From: Sporothrix humicola | Taxonomy: Eukaryota > Ascomycota > Sordariomycetes > Ophiostomatales > Ophiostomataceae | DNA: 64,000 nucleotides | Assembly (NCBI GenBank): GCA_021396245.1 | Contig: WNYE01000006.1 | Location: forward strand, 62,001 to 126,000 | Reading direction: 5' to 3' | In this document: positions 35,443-46,305 of the stretch, in pieces | Layout: every line of letters begins with the position of its first letter | Numbering within the stretch: the first letter of the stretch is position 1 | Program-made: the position numbers and the translations under genes | Notes under the pieces: model-generated | The model's input: only the letters and a program-made list of their open reading frames with translations | What the model was told of the DNA's origin: nothing | The model's database searches: none

Positions 35443-36060
35443 GGGGGTGACTTAGATAAAAGAGGACATAGAGGAGGATACTGCTCTGAGGAACTGCAGT
35501 AGATGTTACAATAAGCCTTGATTTTTATATATAAATATATAATGAACATGTTAAACTTCAACGTGAAGACAGTATTGGCCTGTAGCAAGATGCATCATCA
35601 CCATCATTATCGTGGCTTTACAAATCACCTCCAATCACGGCATCACATCTGTTATGCTGCTGCATTCCTTGTTGGTTAAAAGTAGGATATTGTCATCTAC
35701 TCTGGTCTGTACCTCTTATTTTTCAATGTTTTTGGGCCTTCTGGCAGCACCTTTTCAATCCCTCCTATCAGCTCTCCTTTCTGTTCCGTCTCTCTCCACA
35801 ATCCTCAGTTCTCGGACAGTTTGCTGCACAGATAAAACAGCCTTACAAAAACGGGCTTCAGCAAGCCCTGACAAAACAATTTCGACAGAAAACGGCCTCC
35901 AAACAACAGAATCATCACAACACACCAAGCCGTGAAACAAAAGCAAACTAAACAAGACCTTAGATACTACTACTCGGCAAATCCCTCTCGAGACTCCAAG
36001 TCCTTCAATTTTCTTTTCCAGGCAACAGAAGATTCTAGCTGCCACTCTTCCTTCCTTGTT
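35443..36060. other. Convergent spacer between thioesterase and helicase genes
   Basis: AT-rich 3' flank of the plus-strand gene, with TATATAAATATATAA at 35527-35541. No gene is seen. It borders the hairpin repeat at 36061. Confidence 0.45.
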
Positions 36061-36115
36061 GGGATCCCCGTACTTGTTTCGGGAAACAAGCCAGGGTTTT
36101 GGTGTTGAAAAAAGT

Positions 36116-36137
36116 CTTGGGGCCCGAAGGCCCCAAG
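36116..36137 (-). other. UUCG-tetraloop hairpin, copy 1
   Basis: On the minus strand (helicase mRNA sense) CTTGGGGCC pairs perfectly with GGCCCCAAG across a UUCG loop. The closing pair is C-G, the exceptionally stable C(UUCG)G form. The structure is symmetrical enough to form in DNA as well. Confidence 0.75.
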
Positions 36138-36234
36138 CTGGCAGTGATCATGTCACTGCTTGTGGTTGTTGAGGTTCCCCCTGCTTGTGTTGAGAAACAA
36201 GCAAGGCTGGTGCTGTTTGGTGTTTGAAAAAAGT

Positions 36235-36256
36235 CTTGGGGCTCGAAAGCCCCAAG
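36235..36256 (-). other. UUCG-tetraloop hairpin, copy 2
   Basis: On the minus strand CTTGGGGCT pairs perfectly with AGCCCCAAG across the same UUCG loop. Compared with copy 1 the closing pair is U-A in place of C-G, a two-base compensatory difference that keeps all nine pairs. Confidence 0.75.
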
Positions 36257-36330
36257 CTGACAGTGATCATGTCACTGTGTGTGGTTGTATATTGTATGTA
36301 TGTGGCGTGACGTGAAAGAGTACTGAGCAC

Positions 36331-39300
36331 TTACCACCAGTTGGCAGGGCCAGGCTGACCGTTGTCCTCGTCAGCAGAGTCCTCGAGCACAATGTCCTTT
36401 CCGGACATCCGATCCTGCACCAGCGAGCCCTCAGTGTTGGCGGCAGAAGAGTTGCTGTAGACGGTGCTGGGTGATGGGGAGTCGGGGTCGTCGTCAAGGT
36501 CATCCTCAGCCTCGTCATCCTGGCCAATCTCGGAAAGAACAATTACGCTGCCAGCGTCCTTGGATGCCAGATCGTCAGCTTCCATCTCGGCCTCGGCACC
36601 AGTGTTAGACGCGCCAGCTAGTTCAGGCCCAGCGACCTGCTCTGCGGTGTCCTCAGAGACGACCACAGCTGCGGGACCATTGGGCACGACACTAGGGGGC
36701 TCCGCAGAATAGGCAATGTTGGCAATGCGTCCCTCACCAATGCCGTCCAGGCCAACCTCGCAGGCGCTGTAGAGCTTGCGCAGGTAGTTGGTCGTGTGGA
36801 ACGAGTCGGCCTTGGGCATGTTGGGATGCATCAGGTGCCACTCGCCCTGCCGCGCGCGTGTCAGGCCCACGTTGAATCTGTACATTCCGTCCATGAACGG
36901 AGTGGGGTGGTCACGGACGTAGTCGATGGCCACGATGTCGGCCTCATGGCCCTGAGCGCTGTCCCAAGTGCGGGCCTCGACACGCTGCGGGATTCGGAGT
37001 CGGGGATTGGCCTTGGCGAGCTCATCGATTGCGTCCTGGTACTTGGTGACAGCAGCCTTGTAGGGAGCAAGCAGCAGAATGGTGCCACTGTTTGCCTCGT
37101 TCTCGGCGCTGCGGAAGCGCGGGTTCTTGACGAGTTCGAGAACCTTGCTCATGGTCCAAGCCATGTGCTGGGGGTGGTACCAACTGGTACCGACACGGAC
37201 TGGGCGGTCAACGCCGTGGAGATGGACGATGAGCCGTGGTGTACTGCAGCGCACGCCGGCGATGTCTTGGAGAAAGCCCCGCACAAACTTGGCGAAGCGA
37301 GGGAATCGCTTCTCATGGGGCACGCCGTTCACCATTTTGTAGTCGTAAACGAGCTTGGACGGGAGCCGCTCAAGCCTTCCATAGGCGCGGTGGTTGATGA
37401 GGAGCTGGTGCTCCAGAACGCCGGCTAGGTAGGCGCGTTCCATGGCCGAAGTGGCCAACTGTCTTCCATGGGGATTGGTATTGTTCGACTTAACGGTTGG
37501 CTGGGTCTGCCGGTGGTCGCCAATAAAAATCCATCCGGCCTTGGGACAGAAATTCGCAATGGCAATGAGAGTTGACAACTCGCGCGCATGGGCCGCCTCG
37601 TCGAAGACGACCAGGTCCGGCTTAAACATGCGGTAGAAGACGGACCCCGCGACGCAGGGTGTCGTCGCGATGAAGTCTGCTTGGCGTAGGACAGTCGAGT
37701 ACAAGTCGTAAATTTCCTTGCGGAGCTGTCTATTTGTCACTGCGCTCCCGTTACACGTCTGGATCGCGTCGGTCAGCTCCTCAAACTCAAACCTGTTGTT
37801 GTCGTAGTGTTCCCAGGCAGCCTCGTCCAGGGTTGGGATGATGTGCTGATGACGGCTGCGCATCTGAGCTGGCGCGTTGCCGGAGGTGTGCTGGGTGTAT
37901 AGAGCCATAAACGACTTGGTGAAGTCGACAGCTGGCTCGTTTGTGGCCCGGTTGCCCATGGAGCCAACGCGGACGCTGTTCTTGAGCTCCGCTCCGAAGT
38001 TGCGCATGCGAATGGCCTTCTTGTTCAAGCCCGCGTTCTTCATCAACCAAATGTACTTGGCTGTGGCGTCGTCAAGAGGACCATTGATGTCCAAAAGATA
38101 GAGGACTTTAGCACTCGACTTGCTCTGCATAAGACCAATGACGGTCATTACCCAATCGGTCTTGCCGCCACCCGGTCCGCCAGGAAGCATGGCGATGCCG
38201 TGAGGCATCTTGGAGAGGAGGCAGTCGTATGCGCGGCGCTGATGGTCGTCCATCCGGACATACTTGCGGAAGATGGCACCAGGGATTCCCGGGCCAGGCT
38301 CGAGCATGTGAGGGTAGACCTCGAACATATTGACGAACTCGTCCTCCTCGGGCTCCTTGAAATCGAGCAGGTAGCGGAATGCACTCACTTGACGGGGCTG
38401 GACGGCCCGAGGGTTGATTGGCTTGGGGATGACGGTGGGGCCGGGGACGGGCAGGTCCTCGCGAGGGATCTCAAGCCAATCGCCAACCTTGGCAACATTC
38501 TCGGCCGCCCCTTCATGATTGATGACAGCCAGCGGCGTGACTGGGGGAACTCGAGCAGCCTTAACGAGCTTGCTCAACGACTTCATCTCAGCTTCGAACG
38601 TGGCGTCGGATTTGGTGAAAAAGAGACCAATGTTCACAGAGTTCTCGGTGGTAAGCTCAAGCTTCGCCAAGTTCTCATGCTGATTGCCGTCAGTGGGAAT
38701 GAGGCCATGAATGGTACAATCGGTCTCGTTCTCAGAGACGGCAACTCTCACGTTGAACGCGATGAGCTTGGACCAGTCTGCCTTGTTGCCACCAGCAGAA
38801 GCGAAATTGTTGTGAGCGCGGCGTGCAGTCCACCAAGTCGAGATGCCGTCCTCGACTTCCGTGTTGAAGAGCCGGAGCTGGCAGGTCTCACCGACGTTGG
38901 GGATACGAGCTTCGACAGCCTGGGTTGGCTCAATAAGAAACAGCCACGTAGTGACATCGTCATCTTCGGGCACACCAAGGAGGGGCCAGGCCTTGAACGA
39001 ATTGTGCTCGTTGTTGAAGCTATCATAGTCCCGAGACTCGAGGTTGTCTTCGAATTCAGAAGCAGCCTTGTGAACGTTCTTGAAATGTTCAACGGATTGG
39101 AAACGAACAACGACGTTGTTCTGCGGCTCAGGCTCTTCGAGAGCAGGCATTGGGACAGTAACATTGTAGTCAAAGCCGTCGTCTTCGAACTAAGAAAAGA
39201 ACGGAAAGTTAGATGGGAAATGTTGTCAGAAGAGAGAATGAGCAGAATTAGCAATGATATTGCTTACCTGAAGTCGACCATTAACAGCGTTTCTGGCCAT

Positions 39301-39420
39301 GTACTGGTTCATGGCTGCGAGAATGAGATCAATGTTGTTGGGGTCATCAATGTCGTGCCCAGCCCAGGCTGCGCCAACGTTGTGGCCAGCGGCGATGGGA
39401 GCGTTCTGGACGGAGGCCAT
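36331..39420 (-). CDS. Divergent UPF1/NAM7-like superfamily 1 helicase
   Basis: Two exons (39420-39268, 39189-36331) give 1003 aa; the 78-nt intron has GTAAGC and TTAG. Starting at an internal ATG at 39150 would drop 64 residues; the upstream exon is preferred because its frame joins cleanly (NGRLQ to FEDDGFDY). The first about 340 residues match no family I recognise. The ATPase core has Walker A GGPGGGKT (near 387), Walker B as VVFDEAAH (near 579), motif III FIGDHRQTQPT (near 609), and motifs V-VI with ARTWDSAQGHEADIV and VGLTRARQG (near 827). This order matches DNA2/NAM7/UPF1 helicases, which unwind RNA or DNA. The zinc-binding CH domain of true UPF1 is absent. The last about 110 residues are acidic and serine-rich. 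The stop codon TAA lies inside a perfect GTAAGT donor (36334-36329), so a longer spliced form is possible. Confidence 0.87.
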
Positions 39421-41043
39421 TGTTCTGGTCGTGAAGGGTGGCGGGTTGGGAGAAAACAAACGTTGAATGAGAGCGTGAAGGGGAAAACAATCGAGTGAAG
39501 CCAGAAAACCGTTGACAAACAGAAAGCGGGAAAAGAGACAAGGCGTCCACGAGGGACAAATGCAAAACAGAGGGAAAGTAGAAGAATGCTGGAAGGACTC
39601 AGAACATATGTTGAGTGCTCGCAGAATGCAGAAGTCCGGAAAAAGCAGCTGAATTGATGCAAGAAGAAGTCTGGTCGCTGAACGGGCCAATGTGAGGGGT
39701 GTCGATTCTTTCAGCGTGAATTGAAACAGCAAAGAACCCCAAAGCCCCGTAAAAAGAAAGAAGAATGGATGACGAGATGGCCAAAGGCCCGTGAGAGCAA
39801 TGAGAAGGTAGTGAAAGCAACCGCGAGGCACAGTGGTGATGCTGGACGCGGTGCGGGAAAAGGGGGAGGTGATGGAAGGGTGAGGTGACCGAGAAGAAAT
39901 GGTCAAAAGAACAGTAAGAAGTTGGGGATTGGTGGAAAAAGAGAAGAATTGGGGGAATGATGGGCGAGAAGAACGAGCAATGATTGAGGTGAATCACCTT
40001 TGCTGTCAAAAAGCAATGAGGAAGACGATGGTGGTGATGATTGCTGAAGAGAAGAAAGAGAAGAGAGGAGGGAAGAGACGAAATTTTCAGGGGGGGAGAG
40101 CAGGAATTAAATAGCATCTAGGCAACAGTCTGGTCCCAGAAGGAAGGAGAGAATTTTTTGCGAGGGCAGGAGGGCAGGAGGGCAAAAAAAAGGACAGGAA
40201 AGAGCATTTTTGTGTGCGTTTGTCGTCTGATGTCCAAGTGAGGAAGGAACGACCTTGTGGTTGAGGACGCATGCCTGCCCGTTTTGTCGATATCAGGGCT
40301 CGCAGGCCACGAAAAAAGCATTCACACCGCACACAAAAATAACCAGGCAAACGTGTGAATGCCGCTGTTACTATTGAGACTGAATGGACTGGTGAGGAAG
40401 ACAGCACTTTATTTTGGCAGATCCGATTGTCTGCTTTGCCCATCGAGCCCATCTGCGAGCTTGTGCTTGACGATGCACTTCCTAATTGGGACCACCCAAT
40501 GGGCTAGGAAAGAGCCATGAATAGAAGACAGAGACCCACACGAGGCCTCGCACCTTCCTTCCTGCACAGTAATAAGTGAATGAATGCATGCGGTGTGCCT
40601 TCGACTTGATACTGTGAATGAGTCGTGAATAGACCACGTGAAAAGGAAGGTACGCTCGCCATTATGGCCATCGCCCTCACCGCTTACGAATGGGAGCATT
40701 TTCTGTAGAAAAATAGGATATCAGATTAAGAACAGAGTCCTAGCTAGTAGAGTACGATAAGTGCAGAGTAAAGGCACTCAGTAACATAATTTTGGCAGGA
40801 AATGGCAGTGCAATAAAACGACAATGCAGAATGGGACAAAAAAAGTAACAAGAAAAACAAGAGCATTAATAGTACAAATCCGATTTGGATGGGGAGGTGG
40901 GGGGAAAATGACGTTTTATAGGAAACCAACGCGAAAAGAGAGAGAAAAAGGACACAATGCAATAAATCCATCATAAAGCAGCAAGGGTGGGAGACGAAAA
41001 TGAAACAAGAAACAAGAACCGAGTCTATGCACAGGCGCTGTGT
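39421..41043. other. Helicase promoter and 3' flank of the RhoGAP gene
   Basis: The minus-strand leader of the helicase gene is CT-rich (GA-rich on the plus strand) to about 40110. A short GGGCAGGA repeat lies near 40165-40185. No gene is supported. Confidence 0.5.
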
Positions 41044-43703
41044 CTAGTCTTCGTCAAAGATCTGGTACGTGTTCTGCAGGATCGTGTCAATGACCCGCAC
41101 ATGCCACCGCGTCTTCTCCGGATCGCCCATGCCGGCACCCATCAGTGTCGGGCCAAAGACAATGGCCAGGTTCTGCGAGGTCATGCGTGTGACGGGTGCG
41201 TTCTCAACGACACGGTTCAGGTGCAGAATAAGCGCGCGAAGCGTGGCGTAGTTGGGGTCCGGCAGGTCGTTGATGACGGCGTGCAGCGAGTCGCGGCGGA
41301 CCGTGTCGTCGTCGTGCTGGGCGGCCTCGATCAAGCGGTCGTACTGCATGCGGGTGAGCAGCGGATCAGGCAGGTCTCGGAAGAACTGCTTGAGCAGACC
41401 GGCCACACTATTGACGTCGTGGAAGAAGTTTTCGGGGTTGCGGAAGTCGAGGTTGGGCGAGCCCGAGTCGGTGTCGAACATGGACTTGAGCTTGTTGACG
41501 TGGGGCAGCGAGCCCGACAGACGGTAGATGCCCTCGACCCCTAGGCCAAAGAGGTCGACAGCCTGGATGCACTGGTACACGACCATCGGCACGGCGACAC
41601 TATCACGCTCGTACAGGGTGTCGAGTGCAACACCAAAGACGGGCCGCGACGGCGGGCCCTGGCTAACCATAGCACCAGCACCCGGTGCACCACCGCCTCC
41701 AGGAACATGAGACACAGTGCTAGCAGCTGGCGGGTGCTGCATCAACGGGTTCGGAGGGCCATTTGTACCCTGTGACATTTGCTGGTGCTGCTGCTGTGAT
41801 GGCAGGCTGCTCGTGGCATCGTTTGAGGACAAGCTAGGTCCCGTCTGGAAGGACAGAGCACCGAGCTGAGGTGGTCCTTGGGATGCAGGCGCCCCGCCGC
41901 CATAAGCGGGGTTGGAACCAGCCGGAGGAGTGTAGAACCGCGAGGACGGGATACCAGCGCCAACGGCGGTGGGCGAATATGGCGCAACGTTCTCGCTGCC
42001 AGGAGCAGGAGCACCAGGACCGCCAGGAGCGCCACCAGGCTGGCCGGTTGAGTTGCGAACCTGCAGAGTCTGCTGGGGCATATCGAGTGACGGCTGGCCG
42101 CTTGGTGGGGCAGCACCGTTGTTGGGGCCGTAGCCGCTACTGTAACTAAAGCTGCGCTCGTGGCTGGAGCTAGGTGCTGGTCCTCCGCTGGCACGGAAGC
42201 CCGACTGGCCGACAGAACCGTACATTTGGCTGTTGGCAGTCGCTGGCGGTTGCGGCGAGTGGATCGAGTCAGAGTAGGCGGGCTGTTGCGATGCAGCAGG
42301 CTGTGAGATGGACTGCGAGAAGGTGTGTGTTCTTGCTGGTGCCGCGGCTGACAGGCTGGGCTGCTGGGACGTCGACGAAGAGCCGCCTAGGACCGCGTGG
42401 CGCTCGTACTTGGGCTCGCCGGTCTTTGGCGGCACCTTGGGCTGGTAGGCGCTGAGGTAGTTGTTGAGGTCGCGTTCGGTGTCGATCGAAGTAACGACTT
42501 CGCGCAGGCTGCGGGCATCGGGCTTCTGGACGGACTTGATCGGGCTGATGCTCAGGCCATTGCTGAGAAGCAGCTTCTCACTGAATGAAGCTGAGTGGGG
42601 TTAGTTTGGTTCAAGAAGAGGCATTCGAGAAAGCTGTCAGTGTGGAAGAGTGAGCTCACCATATTTCTGCACCTGCAGGACCATGCCACCGTCACACTCG
42701 CGCACAAGATCCTGAAGAGCCTTGATGGCCTCAGGACGGCCTGTTGACAGCAGCTCGGCGCGGTCACGCGACAGAGTGTCGACACGGTTGTGGTAGTCCT
42801 CGTCAGAGGCCTGCACCTTGCGCAGAAGGTCTTCTTCGAGCTGGGCGGCAGACTTGGGACCCTTGAAACCGAAACCACCGCGACGGCTGCTCATATCGCC
42901 TGTACGTGCGCGATCATACTCCTCGGCGAGAGAGTCGTACTTGGCCTTGGATTTGCGAGTGGCGGCTTCAAGATCGGCAACGCGCTGCTCGGCAGCCAGA
43001 CCCGTCTGCTTCCAGCCCTTGCGGTTCTTCTCGGCGATCGCGGCCAGCTCCAGCAGGTCCTCGTGCATCTGGTGCAGGGACATGGAGAACTGGTAGCCGT
43101 TGTCGGCCATGCGGCCGTGAATGTCCATCATCTCGCCAAAGGCGCTGCCAAAGCTGCTGGAGCCCTGTCCCGGGTCGGCGCGAGAGATACCGTCCTGCGT
43201 CGTGCGGGCAAGCTTGCGCATGCCGGCGGAGTAGTCTTCTTCGAGTTGGGCGCGCTTCTTGAGGAAAAGAGCGAATTCCTGTTTTTTTTTAAAAAAAAAA
43301 GCATCCGGTTAGTTACGATCGTTCACCTCGTATCGCTTTGCCGTCTGCTGATCCGCCAACTGCTAGAGCTCACCTTTGCTGTGCCAATGCTCTGTTTCAA
43401 GCGATTGAGCATCGTCACAATACCAATCTCCGACTGCAGCACCTCCTGCACCCCGGGTGGCACCTCGTGGCCATTCGTCGTCCGTGTCGGGCTGGTGACC
43501 GTCGGCGCAGCAGCATCAGCACCGCCAGGTCCAGGAGCACCGCCTACTGCGAGCGTGTCTGCTACAGACGTGCCATCGAGCTCGCCAAAAGCGCCTGGCG
43601 GCATGGAAGCTGTTGTCGGCGACGTCTGGAACTGCAGGCTGCCTCGCCGGTCGTCCGGCGACAGGCCAGAGGCGGCGTTCGGGTAGTCCGAAGCTGCCGC
43701 CAT
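41044..43703 (-). CDS. RGD1: F-BAR/RhoGAP protein, Rgd1 type
   Basis: The protein should bend or sense membranes through the F-BAR domain and switch off Rho-type GTPases during polarised growth. Three exons (43703-43374, 43278-42660, 42590-41044) give 831 aa; the introns are 95 and 69 nt. The F-BAR region spans about residues 80-345 and includes EFALFLKKRAQLEEDYSAG and QMHEDL. A long Q/S/P/G-rich linker follows. The RhoGAP domain covers about 630-825: PVFGVALD, the arginine-finger motif GIYRLSG (Arg near 672), NSVAGLLKQFFRDLPDPL and QNLAIVFGPTL are all present, so it should be active. The order F-BAR then RhoGAP matches yeast Rgd1 and the fission yeast Rga7-Rga9 group; which ortholog it is remains open. 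The first intron ends with an unusual T10-A9 block before CAG. Confidence 0.93.
43279..43373 (-). other. Intron 1 of the RhoGAP gene with T10A9 next to the acceptor
   Basis: On the transcribed strand the intron ends with ten T, nine A, then CAG. The T run can act as polypyrimidine tract, while the T/A block can fold on itself right at the splice site. Confidence 0.8.
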
Positions 43704-46305
43704 TGTGTGAAGTGATTATATATAGAAGTTGTGTCTGTTGGCGCGAAAGCCGAGTGCGTCGTCAAAAAGCGTTGGCGATCAATGCTGCGAGTCGTAGCAG
43801 AAAAGAAAGACGCGCAATAAGTAAAAACAATGAGATGCTGCGAACTCGTCGAGGAATTGGTCGAGCGGGAAACGGTGGCCTTTCGGCGGGAAGAAACGGT
43901 GAGGCGCAGGCGACGACCAGAGAGACAGCTGAGAGACAATGGTTCGAGAGACAACGAGGGCGCGGCACAAAACAATGTCTTGTGCTTGTGTAGCGCTGGC
44001 TGCGAGAAAGAGAGAAGCAGTTCTGGGAGAACACGAGTGAGAGAGATGCGGTGAAAAAAGAGGGCACGGGCTGTCGGCTGCGTGCGTCGAGCGGGGGGGG
44101 AAGGCTCGCGGTTTTCGTGTTTGTGTTTTTGTTGAGCGTCGCACAAGAGGGAAGATGCGTTTCCCGTGGTCGCGGATGAGGGAGAGGTGGACGAGGCGAG
44201 AGAGTTGTGGGAGTTGGCAGAAGTTGGGCGAGTACGAAGAGGATGAAAAGGAAACACGACGTCGTGGGAATTGGCACACGTCAAAGTTGCCAAAATGAAA
44301 AGAGGAGCCTGAAAGCGAAGAGGTAAGCGCGGCGTGGCAGGGGAGCCGATCCTGCACTGCAGAGGAGTTGTCGAGGCAGGAGGCGAGGGCAATACAGCGG
44401 AGTGGGAAGGAGCGGATGGCGGCCTAAACGAGCAGCAGCACAAGCCAGAAGCCAAAAATCAGGACTCGACGGTGCAGCTACAGCGTGAAAGAAAATACTA
44501 GAACTAAAATAAATAAATGTGGCCTATGTGCCAATGTGCCAATGTGCCAATGTGCCAAACGCTCCTTCCTTGGTTCTCTTGGTTTCTTGGTCTTTTTATC
44601 TCGACAGCAGCAGCTTGCCGAGTCGCGCCTTCTCTCTCTCTCAGCGTGGGATGATTTTCTTGCACTGGCGTAAGTGGCTTTTTACTCCTTGCTGGGGCGC
44701 GCTTTCCTCCTGCATTCGTTCCTGCACCCCTCTCTTTCCCCCTTCTGTTCCTGGTTTCCTGGATGAAACAATAGCGGGTTTATGCGGTGCAGGACACCAT
44801 CACACTGCTGGAAAGAGGGAGGTCAGGAGGGGAATGGGCGGCCAACAGCGGCGCGTTACTAAACCGGGCCTTACCTTGCGGCGTGGCGCGCACAGCTGGA
44901 TCGCCCTGCGCTAGTAATCTGTCTTTTTTTGTACTTTGCACTTTATTCCCACCAACATCGTATTTGCGAAGCCAACTATTCGCCCCATTGCGTCAGAGCT
45001 GGCGAGTCGTCGTGGCTGGTGTAAATGGTGTGAAGGCTTTTGATTTCTGCCTGAAATCAGCTATGTGGTCATATTTACCATCTCTCTGTTGGACCACTGA
45101 ATATATCACGAAAATTGTCAATTAAACAGCAGTCTGGAAGATCACGAAATAACCAACATAATGGAAGCCCAAAAAGCCCTGTTGCAGCCGAACTTTCGGT
45201 TTTTGAGAGTAAACCGGGCAGGAATTCAGATGGCAGGGAGAGGAGAGCAGACCCTTGTGGCAGACGATATGGCCTTGGCATAACAGAGTCAAGACGAAGC
45301 AGGGCATCGCAAGGACTGTGACCTCGAGCATTCAAACATGTGAAGAAATAAAATAACCTTGCAACTTGCAGCCGATGTCAAGCGACGTTGTTACTTTATT
45401 CACTGGCTGGCCGGTCCCTTGAACACGTCTGTTCGCCGTTGTGCCCTGAGCCCATAAAAAAAGAAAGCAATCCATCGTAAAAAAGGGCTGAATCAAAGGT
45501 CTTGCTTCTATTTTTATTTTTTAAGAGGAGACGAAAGCGACTCGATTCCGTACTCCGTACCCATTTTGAAATGCTCATGAGTCCACCAGGACCTAGGGAG
45601 GATCTGGCCCACTGGGCGTGGAGACTCGAAATGTGTCGAAAATAGGGGGCAGTGTGTGGTTTCTGCGAAAGATCGACAGTCTGGGGTGGCCATTGCCAAT
45701 TTGAATTTGCGTGAATGAATGGCTGAAATGTGTGTGAGAAGGAACGTGGTTCGCGAAATCAAATAAAACTGGGGAATCCCGAGTCAAACGAAGAGAACGA
45801 AGGAGAATTTGAGTTGAGAATCCCACGCGAGAAACGATGGACCCAAAAAGAAATAAAAAGGGTTTGATCCTCATCTTCTTCAATCCTTATTTTTCTTCTT
45901 CTCTTTGTTCTCGGCTCTCCTCTTTTCGCAGGGACCGCATGCTATCGATGTGCTCTGTTTCGCCCTCTTTGTTTTCTGTTCTGCATTGTTGATGCCCGCA
46001 TCCCTTGGTGATCCGATGAGACGAAAGGGGTGGGTTTCACAATATCCACGTGGTTTCCCAGGTTTACGGGATATGCCCAAGGGTCTCTGGTACGTACCCA
46101 TGAAAAAGAATCAAAAGAGGCGTATGTTTTCGCTATCCTGCCATATCCAATAACACACCAGGGCCAATAAAGCTGAACGACAAACATGAAATAAGCAAAA
46201 ATCAAAAGAGTGGTATCATCATATCCAAGAGACCAGAAACATAAGCACAGTCGTTGCATCCCCAAGTTCCCCTTCTCCTTTTTATCGTCATCGTCATGGC
46301 CCCCA
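43704..46305. other. RhoGAP promoter and 3' flank of the dehydrogenase gene
   Basis: A CT-rich leader on the minus strand extends to about 44400. An octamer tandem repeat lies at 44526-44557 and a TACTCCGTA motif at 45551-45559. I see no coding gene. Confidence 0.5.
44526..44557 (+). repeat. (ATGTGCCA)4 tandem repeat
   Basis: Four perfect, adjacent 8-bp units. The repeat is intergenic, about 820 bases upstream of the RhoGAP start. Confidence 0.95.

Larger units (their letters stand above)
36061..36288 (-). repeat. Two-copy 119-bp tandem repeat with hairpins, 3' of the helicase gene
   Basis: Unit 1 covers about 36061-36169 and unit 2 about 36170-36288; shared landmarks recur at a period of 119 bp. 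The best-conserved stretch runs from GAAAAAAGTCTTGGGG through the hairpins to TGTGGTTGT. Each unit has three inverted repeats: a CTTGTTT/AAACAAG-type stem (36073-36090; weaker at 36183-36202), a 9-bp stem with a 4-nt loop (36116-36137; 36235-36256), and CAGTGA/TCACTG around TCATG (36142-36158; 36261-36277). The array begins 43 bases after the helicase stop on the mRNA strand, so it is probably in its 3' UTR or a downstream alternative exon. Confidence 0.9.

Noticed and set aside
38200..39498. 432-codon plus-strand frame antisense to the helicase
   Set aside because: It runs through both helicase exons and the intron between them and has no recognisable domain.
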